Positions 1 through 5,662 of a stretch of DNA of 5,662 nucleotides are shown here, in pieces. Position 1 is the stretch's first letter. The number at the start of each line of letters is the position of its first letter. Under the pieces are notes generated by a model. That model worked only from the letters and a program-made list of their open reading frames with translations, did no database searches and was not told the origin of the DNA. The position numbers and the translations under genes were made by a program. Origin of the DNA: Phycisphaeraceae bacterium. Its GTDB lineage: Bacteria; Planctomycetota; Phycisphaerae; Phycisphaerales; Phycisphaeraceae. The DNA is taken from NCBI GenBank assembly GCA_007119405.1, contig SKPT01000005.1:1-5662 (forward strand). Direction: 5' to 3'.

Positions 1-147
1 AATCTTCCCCCACCCATGCGCCAGCGCCAGCGCCAGCCCCGCGAAGACGCGCAGCGCCGTCAGCGCCAGGTCCGCCGACCACGGCACGACGCGCGCCCCG
101 CCCATGAGCAGACGACGCCAGAGTGCGGAGTTGATCAGTTGCGGCAT
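1..147 (-). CDS. DoxX family membrane protein, N-terminal part (cut by window edge)
   Basis: The minus strand reads 49 codons from an ATG at 147 to the window edge without a stop. The peptide starts MPQLINSALWRR and continues into a hydrophobic helix at about residues 27-43, ending HGWGKI. The pattern of a leucine/alanine-rich first membrane helix with an Arg (LRVFAGLALALAHGWGK, residues 32-48) is typical of the DoxX/DoxD family: small four-helix inner-membrane proteins linked to quinone, thiosulfate or redox-stress functions in some bacteria. The start is supported by AAGGAG (156-161), 8 nt upstream of the ATG, and by a -10-like box at 194-199. The gene is in the same orientation as the dehydrogenase gene to its right, but a 214-bp gap with strong hairpins and its own promoter suggests separate transcription. 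Only the first helix is visible, so the specific role is unknown. Confidence 0.75.
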   Translation of the reverse strand, partial: MPQLINSALWRRLLMGGARVVPWSADLALTALRVFAGLALALAHGWGKI

Positions 148-193
148 GGTGATGGCTCCTTGGTCAGGCCGCGCCAACCGCGACGTGCCTTTC

Positions 194-199
194 ACTATA
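194..199 (-). promoter_or_regulatory. Probable -10 box of the doxX-like gene
   Basis: On the minus strand this reads TATAGT, one of the few A/T-rich spots in a GC-rich gap. A start about 7 nt downstream would give a leader of roughly 40 nt carrying the AAGGAG ribosome binding site at 156-161. No good -35 box is visible at the usual spacing, so this rests on the -10 match and position only. Confidence 0.45.
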
Positions 200-260
200 A
201 CGGATCGGGTTCGGCGGGGTTATGAAAATTTGCGCCGTGTTATCGGTACCTCGCGATCGC

Positions 261-344
261 GGTGCCACGGCTTGTCCCGCAGGGCAGGCCGTGCGTTTGT
301 CGACGATCGCACGGCTTGCCGCTTCGCGGTCAAGCCGTGGCGCC
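261..344. repeat. Head-to-head pair of palindromic units forming a long hairpin
   Basis: Two palindromic units lie here in opposite orientation. Unit 1: 266-277 pairs with 282-293 (12 bp including two G-T wobbles, 4-nt loop). Unit 2: 310-322 pairs with 326-339 (9+4 bp, one bulged base at 330, 3-nt loop). The units are also inverted copies of each other, so the whole block can fold as one structure: 261-274 with 331-344 (one mismatch), 277-280 with 326-329, and 283-295 with 308-320 around a 12-nt loop. Shared ends are CCACGGCTTG outside and GCACGG inside. It begins about 18 nt past the stop of the minus-strand dehydrogenase gene, so in that transcript it could stop or protect the 3' end. There is no T-tract for a classic intrinsic terminator. 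A separate perfect 10-bp palindrome, CGCGATCGCG, abuts it at 252-261. Confidence 0.75.
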
Positions 345-361
345 CGCCTTCGTTGCGGGCG

Positions 362-1288
362 TCAGCCGCGCGTCGCCGGCGCCGGCTCATCGTTGAGCGT
401 CACGTTGCCGAGCACCTCCAGCGCCTTGGCCATCGCCTGCGTGCCCAGCTTGCCGTGGCCGTGCGCCGCGGCGATGCGGAAGTAGCGCTCCGCCGCGCTC
501 GTGCCCGCCAGCGCCAGCCGCTTGCCCAGCGCGGTCTCGTTGACGATGTTCAGGTCCTTGAGCACCAGGTCGATCATGAAGCCCGGGTCGAAGTCGCCGT
601 CGGCGATCTTCGGGCCCAGGTTGGTCATCTGCCACGAACCGGCCGCGCCGCCGCCGATCGCCTCGAGCATCCGGTGCATCTCCAGGCCCGTACGCCGGGC
701 CAGCGCCAGCGCCTCGCACACGCCCATGAGCGTGCACGCCACCGCCACCTGGTTGCACGCCTTGCACGCCTGGCCCAGGCCCACCTCGCCCAGATGCGTG
801 ATGCTCGAGCCGACGACCTCGAGCATCGGCCGCACGCGCGCCACCGCGTCGTCCGGCCCGCCGACCATGATGCTCAGCGTCCCCTTCTGCGCCCCGACGT
901 CCCCGCCGGAGACCGGGGCATCGATGAGCGTGACGTCGAACTCGTCCTTGAGCCGCCGGGCGAAGCCCTGCGTGGCGACGGGGTTGATCGTCGAGTGGTC
1001 GACGACGATGAGGCCGGGCGCGGCCGCCGACACGATGCCGCCGTCGCCGAAGAGCACCTGCTCGACGTCCGGCGTGTCCGTGACGTTGATGCAGATGACG
1101 TCCGGCCCGGCGTCGGCGACCGCCGCGGGCGAATCGACCAATGTCGCGCCGGCGTCGACGAGGGCCCTGGCCTTGGCGGGCGTGCGGTTGTGCACCGTCA
1201 GCGTGTAGCCCGCCTTGAGCAGGTTGCTGGCCATCGGCGCGCCCATGATGCCCAAGCCCACGTAGCCGATGTGCTTGATCTCAGCCAT
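362..1288 (-). CDS. Beta-hydroxyacid dehydrogenase family protein, likely 2-hydroxy-3-oxopropionate (tartronate semialdehyde) reductase
   Basis: A 308-residue cytosolic NAD(P)-dependent oxidoreductase of the 3-hydroxyisobutyrate dehydrogenase/GarR family, of normal full length. The Rossmann fold opens with GYVGLGIMGAPMASNLLKAG (8-27), the family dinucleotide signature. N34-R35-T36 at the end of strand 2 suggests NADPH preference. The substrate loop is DAPVSGG (123-129), followed by GTLSIMVGG. The catalytic Lys is K176 within GQACKACNQ, with N179 and Q180 also present. The C-terminal helical domain has GGGAAGS (212-218) and PGFMIDLVLKDL (235-246, K244 conserved). The GG.AGS and PGF.IDL..KDL spellings resemble E. 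coli GarR, which reduces tartronate semialdehyde to D-glycerate. 3-hydroxyisobutyrate or another small beta-hydroxyacid remains possible. The start at 1288 is chosen because GGAG (1296-1299) precedes it by 7 nt and the glycine signature follows at once. The frame stays open upstream to 1480, but that part only translates the REP-like repeats. No partner genes of glyoxylate metabolism are visible. Confidence 0.9.
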   Translation of the reverse strand: MAEIKHIGYVGLGIMGAPMASNLLKAGYTLTVHNRTPAKARALVDAGATLVDSPAAVADAGPDVICINVTDTPDVEQVLFGDGGIVSAAAPGLIVVDHSTINPVATQGFARRLKDEFDVTLIDAPVSGGDVGAQKGTLSIMVGGPDDAVARVRPMLEVVGSSITHLGEVGLGQACKACNQVAVACTLMGVCEALALARRTGLEMHRMLEAIGGGAAGSWQMTNLGPKIADGDFDPGFMIDLVLKDLNIVNETALGKRLALAGTSAAERYFRIAAAHGHGKLGTQAMAKALEVLGNVTLNDEPAPATRG

Positions 1289-1319
1289 GGCGTGTCTCCG
1301 GTGGGGGTTGCACGGCCAC

Positions 1320-1325
1320 AGGATA
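1320..1325 (-). promoter_or_regulatory. Weak candidate -10 box for the dehydrogenase gene
   Basis: The minus strand reads TATCCT here inside a short A/T-richer patch (ACAGGATAAACG on the plus strand). It lies about 32 nt upstream of the ATG at 1288 and would leave a leader of around 25 nt that includes the GGAG ribosome binding site at 1296-1299. No convincing -35 box is seen. The call depends on position and a modest match. Confidence 0.25.
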
Positions 1326-1354
1326 AACGACGCGTCGGCGACGCGACGCATTCC

Positions 1355-1392
1355 GACCCCTCCCCCTTGGGGGGAGGCTGGGTGGGGGTGCG
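1355..1392 (-). repeat. REP-like C/G palindrome, copy A
   Basis: The core is a perfect 8-bp hairpin (1359-1366 with 1370-1377, loop TTG). A G-rich tail through 1392 extends the similarity to copy B. Read on the minus strand, it aligns with copy B (1440-1481): both have a GCACCC start, a run of C with a central CAGCC, then the hairpin. Such intergenic REP-like palindromes are widespread in GC-rich bacteria and read in frame as proline/glycine-rich nonsense peptides. It lies upstream of both divergent genes, so it is not a 3'-end terminator for either. Confidence 0.65.
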
Positions 1393-1439
1393 CTCGATCG
1401 TCGTGCATGCTCGCCATGCCGATGACGCAGGGCGTCTGG

Positions 1440-1481
1440 ACGCACCCTCCCCCAGCCCCTCCCGGCGGGAGGGGGGGCACG
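1440..1481 (+). repeat. REP-like C/G palindrome, copy B (inverted relative to copy A)
   Basis: The core is a perfect 8-bp hairpin (1456-1463 with 1467-1474, loop GGC), preceded by GCACCCTCCCCCAG. It is an inverted, diverged copy of 1355-1392, separated by about 47 bp that contain no gene. Together they form a paired arrangement like the BIMEs described in enterobacteria. It lies roughly 57 bp upstream of the probable alaS -10 box, so a regulatory effect is conceivable but not shown. Confidence 0.65.
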
Positions 1482-1537
1482 CGTCACCGGCCGCGCCACC
1501 CTCATCCGCGCGCGGCGACCACCGCCAACGCTTCGAC

Positions 1538-1543
1538 TATACT
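1538..1543 (+). promoter_or_regulatory. Probable -10 box of alaS
   Basis: TATACT lies within CGACTATACTCC, in otherwise GC-rich sequence, 38 nt upstream of the alaS ATG. This would give a leader of around 30 nt. No TTGACA-like box is visible about 17 nt upstream. The same type of box (TATAGT) precedes the doxX-like gene, which mildly supports both calls. Confidence 0.5.
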
Positions 1544-1581
1544 CCCGTGTTCGACGCTGAACCCAAGCCCCGGACGACCCC

Positions 1582-4419
1582 ATGCCCACCAGCCACGAGA
1601 TCCGCGACCAGTTCATCCGCTTCTTCCAGGACAAGCACGGGCACACCTTCGTGCCCAGCTCCCCCGTCGTGCCCCACGACGACCCCACCCTCCTGTTCAC
1701 CAACGCGGGCATGAACCAGTTCAAGGACATCTTCCTCGGCGTCGAGGCCGACGCCGGACGCAACTACACCCGCGCCGTCAACACCCAGAAGTGCATCCGC
1801 GCCGGCGGCAAGCACAACGACCTCGAGGACGTCGGCAAGGACACCTATCACCACACCTTCTTCGAAATGCTCGGCAACTGGTCCTTCGGCGACTACTTCA
1901 AGCGCGAAGCCATCGCCTGGGCGTGGGAGCTGCTCACCGACGTCTGGGGCCTGGACAAGACCCGCCTGCACGCCACCGTCTTCGCCGGCGACCCCGCCGA
2001 CGGCGTCGAGCGCGACGACGAGGCCGCCAACCTCTGGCGCACCGTCACCGACATCGACCCCGACCACATCCACTACGGCGACAAGAAGGACAACTTCTGG
2101 GAGATGGGCGAGACCGGCCCCTGCGGCCCCTGCTCCGAGATCCACATCGACCTCACCCCCGACAGGAGCGGCGCCAACCTTGTCAACGCCGACGACGCCC
2201 GCGTCATCGAAATCTGGAACCTCGTCTTCATCCAGTACAACCGCAGCGGTGGCGGGGGCGGGGGCGGGGGCGGCGTGCTCTCGCCCCTGCCCTCAAAGCA
2301 CGTCGACACCGGCATGGGCTTCGAGCGCATCACCGCCGTGCTCCAGGGCAAGACCAGCAACTACGACACCGACGTCTTCACCCCGCTCTTCGACGCCATC
2401 AGCGACGTCACCGGCGCACGCCCCTACACCGGCAAGCTCGACGACGCGACCGACATGGCCTACCGCGTCATCGCCGACCACGTCCGCTGCCTCACCTTCG
2501 CCATCACCGACGGCGCCGTGCCCAGCAACGAGGGCCGCGGCTACGTCCTGCGCCGCATCCTTCGCCGCGCCTTTCGCCACGGCTGGCAGACGCTCGGCCG
2601 CACCGAGCCGTTCCTGCACCGGCTCGTCCCCGCCGTCGTCGAGCACATGGGCCAGGCCTTCCCCGAGCTGAACAAGAACCCCGACCACGTCGCGTCCGTC
2701 CTCCGCGACGAGGAGCAGAGCTTCGCCCGCACCATCGACCGCGGCATCGACCTCTTCGAGCAGGCCGCGTCGCGCGGCGGCGATCGCATCCGCGGCGACG
2801 ATGCCTTCATGCTCTACGACACCTACGGCTTCCCGCTGGACCTGACCCAGGTCATGGCCGAGGAACGCGGCATGATCGTCGACGTCGCCGGCTTCGAGAA
2901 GCGCATGGAAGAGGCCCGGCAGCGCTCCCGCGCCGGCGCCGGCGGCGGCGACGCACGCCAGTCCCTCGTGGAAATCGTCCAGCGCGGCGACGCCCCCGCC
3001 ACCCGGTTCCTCGGCTACGACGGCGTCACCGAGGCCGAGCTCGCGCCGACCCAGCTCATGCTCCTGACCCACGAGGACGACGGCTACACCCGCGCCGAGC
3101 ACCTCATCCAGGGCATGGACGGCGCCATCGCGCTCGATCAAAGCCCCTTCTACGCCGAGGCCGGCGGCCAGGTCGGCGACACCGGCGTCATCGAAGCCGG
3201 CAACGGCAACGCCCGCTTCCGCGTCCACGACACCGTCAAGGTCGGCGAAACCACCTTCCACCTCGGGCACATGGAGGCCGGCAAGCTCGACACCGACAAC
3301 CCGCCCAGCCTCAAGCTCAGCGTCGACCGCGACCGCCGCGACAGAATCCGCGCCAACCACACCGCCACCCACCTGCTCAACTTCGCCCTCCGCCAGCACG
3401 TCGCACCCAACGTCGACCAGCGCGGCTCACTCGTCGACGACGAGAAGACCCGCTTCGACTTCTCCCACAACGCCGCGCTCAACGAGCAGCAGGTCGAGCA
3501 GGTCGAGAACACCGTCAACGAGCTGATCAACGAAGACCTGCCCGTTTACGCCGACGAAGCTCCGCAGGAAGAAGCGCTGAAGATCACCGGCCTGCGCGCG
3601 GTCTTCGGCGAAAAGTACCCGCCGCGCGTCCGCGTCGTCGCCATCGGCGAGCCGGTGGAGCAAATCCTCAAGAACCCCGACGATGAAAGGTGGCGGGGGC
3701 GCAGCATCGAGTTCTGCGGGGGTACGCATCTGGATCGCACGGGCGAAGCGCAGGCGTTCACGGTCGTCAGCGAGGAGGCCGTCGCCAAGGGCGTCCGCCG
3801 CGTGACCTGCCTCACCGGCGAGCGGGCGGCCGAGGCGCACCGCGCGGCCGAGCGGCTCGAGCGCGAGCTGGCGATGGTCAAGGCCGGCGACCAGGGCGCG
3901 GCCGCGCAGCGCGACCGCGTGGATATGTCGGCGGTGTTGCAGGAGATCAACGAAGCGACGCTGCCGCTGGTCGTCCGCCGACGCCTGAGCGGGCTCGTGG
4001 CCGAGCTTCAGCAGCAGGCCCGCCAGCAGGCCAAGGCGGCCAGTCAGGCCACCGCACAGTCGGTCATCGACGAGGCCCGCCGCATCGCCGACACCGCCGA
4101 CGGCTCGGTCATCGTCGCGAAGTTCGAGAACGCCGACGCCAATGCCCTGCGCAGCGCGATGGACGTGATCCGCAAGAAGCGCCCCGACGCCCCGCTGCTG
4201 CTCGCCGGCACCAGCGAAGGCAAGGTCGCGCTCGTCGCGGCCGTGCCCGAGGATCGCATCAAGCAGGGGCTCAAGGCCGGCGACTGGGTCAAGCAGGTCG
4301 CCCAGGTGGTCGGTGGCGGCGGCGGCGGCCGGCCCGACATGGCGCAGGCGGGGGGTAAGGACCCGAGCAAGGTGGATGAGGCGCTGGAGCGGGCGCGGGC
4401 GATCGCGGCGGGGAAGTAG
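1582..4419 (+). CDS. alaS: Alanine--tRNA ligase (alanyl-tRNA synthetase)
   Basis: Cytosolic class II synthetase that charges tRNA-Ala and edits misacylated Ser/Gly-tRNA-Ala. It has 945 residues, longer than the usual 870-880. Aminoacylation domain: motif 1 region PTLLFTNAGMNQFK (about 35-48); R73-AGGKHNDLED and FFEMLGNWSFGDYF (93-106) around motif 2; GETGPCGPCSEIH; motif 3 DTGMGFER (242-249). The tRNA-binding segment starts near Y294 (YRVIADHVRCLTF, then RGYVLRRILRRAFRHG). Editing domain: SPFYAEAGGQVGDTG (521 onward) and the zinc/editing residues H593-TAT-H597 and C712-GGT-H716, all present. A helical linker leads to the C-Ala domain with G911-G916, R917 and PDMAQAGG. Odd points: nine consecutive glycines (223-231) where most family members have a short mixed loop, and a shift towards G-ending codons after about 3670. 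The ATG at 1582 is chosen because the usual N-terminus (EIRDQFIRFF) follows directly. No clear Shine-Dalgarno site precedes it. It is divergent from the dehydrogenase gene. No clear terminator follows. Confidence 0.98.
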   Translation: MPTSHEIRDQFIRFFQDKHGHTFVPSSPVVPHDDPTLLFTNAGMNQFKDIFLGVEADAGRNYTRAVNTQKCIRAGGKHNDLEDVGKDTYHHTFFEMLGNWSFGDYFKREAIAWAWELLTDVWGLDKTRLHATVFAGDPADGVERDDEAANLWRTVTDIDPDHIHYGDKKDNFWEMGETGPCGPCSEIHIDLTPDRSGANLVNADDARVIEIWNLVFIQYNRSGGGGGGGGGVLSPLPSKHVDTGMGFERITAVLQGKTSNYDTDVFTPLFDAISDVTGARPYTGKLDDATDMAYRVIADHVRCLTFAITDGAVPSNEGRGYVLRRILRRAFRHGWQTLGRTEPFLHRLVPAVVEHMGQAFPELNKNPDHVASVLRDEEQSFARTIDRGIDLFEQAASRGGDRIRGDDAFMLYDTYGFPLDLTQVMAEERGMIVDVAGFEKRMEEARQRSRAGAGGGDARQSLVEIVQRGDAPATRFLGYDGVTEAELAPTQLMLLTHEDDGYTRAEHLIQGMDGAIALDQSPFYAEAGGQVGDTGVIEAGNGNARFRVHDTVKVGETTFHLGHMEAGKLDTDNPPSLKLSVDRDRRDRIRANHTATHLLNFALRQHVAPNVDQRGSLVDDEKTRFDFSHNAALNEQQVEQVENTVNELINEDLPVYADEAPQEEALKITGLRAVFGEKYPPRVRVVAIGEPVEQILKNPDDERWRGRSIEFCGGTHLDRTGEAQAFTVVSEEAVAKGVRRVTCLTGERAAEAHRAAERLERELAMVKAGDQGAAAQRDRVDMSAVLQEINEATLPLVVRRRLSGLVAELQQQARQQAKAASQATAQSVIDEARRIADTADGSVIVAKFENADANALRSAMDVIRKKRPDAPLLLAGTSEGKVALVAAVPEDRIKQGLKAGDWVKQVAQVVGGGGGGRPDMAQAGGKDPSKVDEALERARAIAAGK
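2248..2274 (+). repeat. Poly-glycine microsatellite inside alaS
   Basis: Nine codons of glycine are encoded by an almost pure repeat of the hexamer GGGGGC (three full units flanked by GGTGGC and GGC). The unit is two codons long, so slippage by whole units would keep the reading frame. It lies between EIWNLVFIQYNRS and VLSPLP in the aminoacylation domain, at a surface-loop position just before motif 3. The closely spaced G-runs could form unusual DNA or RNA structure, but there are only three G5 runs. Confidence 0.85.
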
Positions 4420-4424
4420 CCACC

Positions 4425-4444
4425 GATGCACACGGATGCACACG
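4425..4444 (+). repeat. Two tandem copies of the 10-mer GATGCACACG
   Basis: Two exact adjacent copies sit 6 nt after the alaS stop, with a preceding CCACC and a following GGGAGATG that looks like a decayed third start. The pattern resembles the degenerate CACGGATG-type intergenic repeats seen in many planctomycete and environmental genomes; that resemblance is from memory, not a search. The repeat also creates an extra in-frame ATG at 4436 upstream of the next gene. Confidence 0.6.
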
Positions 4445-4477
4445 GGGAGATGTATCCGCAATCCGCGGGGTAATGCC

Positions 4478-5662
4478 ATGCCACAACTTCGGAATGTTAT
4501 TCTCGAACGCCTTCAAGCCGGTCCGTTCGAGCAACAGTTGGGAGCGGATCTGCGTGAGTCAGTCGCCCAAGCTGCTGGTTTATACTTGCTCGATCAGCAG
4601 GAAGCCAAGGACTCGTTTGGCTTCGACAATAGCGACTGGGATGAATGTCTGATGGTAGGGTGGTTGGGTGACCGTTTTCCCGAGGATCACTTTGCCGAGT
4701 TGCTTGAGGAGTTACCCGGCCCGGCGATCATTACGCTCGATGAGTTGAGCGAGGCTTTCGATCGCTACCTGCCACGCCCGGGTACGGACGTCGATTTGTT
4801 TGATCCGGAGTGGTTTGACGAGCGGTATCCGCATTTCGTTGACCATGTGTACCGGCACCTTCTTCGAAAACGGGTGAGCGCGCCCATTCCGATCGCAATT
4901 CTCACCGATCTACCGTCGGAGCTTGACGATTGGTGGCGGTGGCTCCGAATCGGCTGGGATGCCGCCCGACAACACCTTCTTGGCGAGGAATCTGACGCGC
5001 CTGCGGCCACTGAAGGCGAAGGCGAGAGTTTGGACCTCGACACCGAGGCTACCCTTTGGCAGTACGAAGACATCGCGGTGGAATGTTGCCCCTTGGAATT
5101 CAAGGGTCATGTCACCGGCTCAAGTGTCATCCGGCAGGACGAAGCCATACTGTCGGTCCGGGTACGGGGACACTTGTCGCCGTCCTCACTGAAGAACATG
5201 TCGGCTGATGTTGAGCGATTGGTTCGGTCACTCGTTCTGAGTTCCAGCGCACTCGAACCTCGACAGCAAAGTCGACATGAACGACTGGAACCCGTACGAG
5301 CATCCGATCTCAAGACATATCTTCCGTTTCTACGCGAGGCGCTCGGCCTAGCACTCTCGCCACGGAAGAAGGGCGAGCACTTCGACAACCGGATTGCCAA
5401 CGCCGTACGGCTGCTGGCCGAAGCGGACCGTCAGGCAAGCACGGCAATCGCTATCGCATTGTGCGTGGCGGCCATCGAGTCCCTGGTCGGGTTCAAGGGC
5501 GGCGAGTTGAAGCAGCGCCTTAGCAATTCTGTGGCGCGACTACTTGAGGCCGACACCAAGCATCGATCGCAGGCGGTCAAGTTCGTCGCACGTTTGTATG
5601 ACGTGCGATCGGATATTCTTCATGGCACGCGGCTGGATGACGAACCGAGCAGGTTGCAGGAT
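4478..5662 (+). CDS. Putative Apea-like HEPN domain protein (3' end cut by window edge)
   Basis: An open frame of 395 codons from ATG 4478 to the edge with no stop. Residues 1-200 match no family I recognise: acidic, tryptophan-rich patches (DWWRWLRIGW, 151-160) and an acidic low-complexity stretch (169-190), with no signal peptide or membrane helix. From about 300 the protein is helical and resembles Apea-type HEPN domains: RIANAVRLLAEA (305-316), an alanine-rich helix with AAIESLVG (331-338), LKQRLSNSVARLL (344-356), then LYDVRSDILHG (373-383). R377 and H382 form the R-x4-H motif of metal-independent HEPN RNases. Only 12 residues follow that motif before the edge, so the C-terminus is missing. 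By family, it could be an RNase in toxin-antitoxin or phage-defence roles; this is inference. The start at 4478 has GGGG 7 nt upstream. An in-frame ATG at 4436 would add 14 residues but has no ribosome binding site. It begins 58 nt after alaS with no clear promoter of its own. Its base and codon use (TTG, CTT, GAT, CGA) is less GC-rich than alaS, suggesting acquisition. Confidence 0.7.
   Translation, partial: MPQLRNVILERLQAGPFEQQLGADLRESVAQAAGLYLLDQQEAKDSFGFDNSDWDECLMVGWLGDRFPEDHFAELLEELPGPAIITLDELSEAFDRYLPRPGTDVDLFDPEWFDERYPHFVDHVYRHLLRKRVSAPIPIAILTDLPSELDDWWRWLRIGWDAARQHLLGEESDAPAATEGEGESLDLDTEATLWQYEDIAVECCPLEFKGHVTGSSVIRQDEAILSVRVRGHLSPSSLKNMSADVERLVRSLVLSSSALEPRQQSRHERLEPVRASDLKTYLPFLREALGLALSPRKKGEHFDNRIANAVRLLAEADRQASTAIAIALCVAAIESLVGFKGGELKQRLSNSVARLLEADTKHRSQAVKFVARLYDVRSDILHGTRLDDEPSRLQD

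Noticed and set aside
1289..1480. N-terminal extension of the dehydrogenase to an ATG at 1480
   Set aside because: The extra 64 residues translate the two REP-like repeats (Pro/Gly-rich). The start at 1288 has a ribosome binding site and fits the family length.
104..1714. Very long plus-strand open frame covering the dehydrogenase gene
   Set aside because: It is the antisense of the real minus-strand gene, Arg/Ala/His-rich with no family motif. Open antisense frames are expected at this GC content.
1269..3686. Long plus-strand open frame overlapping the first two thirds of alaS
   Set aside because: Arg/Pro/His-rich low-complexity product in a shifted frame of alaS, starting inside the dehydrogenase gene; a GC-bias artefact.
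4311..4350. Second glycine run in AlaRS (residues 911-916)
   Set aside because: This is the conserved glycine-rich C-Ala motif before RPDMAQAGG, found across the family, not an unusual expansion.
4433..4458. Possible terminator hairpin after alaS (CGGAT paired with ATCCG)
   Set aside because: Only a 5-bp stem with a 16-nt loop and no T-tract; too weak to call.
2293..4479. Long minus-strand open frames opposite alaS (2293-3399 and 3427-4479)
   Set aside because: Val/Gly/Ala/Leu/Asp-rich reverse images of alaS codons with no recognisable domains or ribosome binding sites.
4765..5400. Short minus- and plus-strand open frames inside the HEPN gene
   Set aside because: They overlap a 395-codon uninterrupted frame with a recognisable C-terminal domain and have no motifs of their own.

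Overview
The window is GC-rich bacterial DNA, probably from a planctomycete of the Phycisphaerae type. That placement is an inference from the strong C/G bias at third codon positions, the lack of strong Shine-Dalgarno sites on some genes, the style of the alanyl-tRNA synthetase and the decayed intergenic repeats. It could not be tested by a search.

Layout from left to right: (1) the first 49 codons of a DoxX-family membrane protein on the minus strand, running off the left edge, with a clear ribosome binding site and a -10-like box; (2) an intergenic stretch holding two head-to-head palindromic units that together can fold into a long hairpin; (3) a complete minus-strand gene of the beta-hydroxyacid dehydrogenase family, closest by motif to tartronate semialdehyde (2-hydroxy-3-oxopropionate) reductase; (4) a divergent promoter region with an inverted pair of C/G-rich REP-like palindromes; (5) a complete plus-strand alaS of 945 residues, intact in its aminoacylation, editing and C-terminal motifs but with a nine-glycine tract in the catalytic domain; (6) a short tandem repeat; (7) a plus-strand gene open from 4478 to the right edge (395 codons seen, no stop). 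Its composition differs from the rest, and its C-terminal part looks like an Apea-type HEPN domain with an intact R-x4-H motif.

The first three genes are ordinary chromosomal functions (membrane or redox, small-acid metabolism, translation) with no evident shared pathway. The part most likely to be accessory is the HEPN gene at the right edge. HEPN proteins are often RNases of toxin-antitoxin, abortive infection or other defence modules, and this one lies in visibly lower-GC DNA directly after a housekeeping gene. Whether it belongs to a multi-gene system cannot be seen, because the window ends inside it. No tRNA, rRNA, CRISPR array or transposase gene was found.
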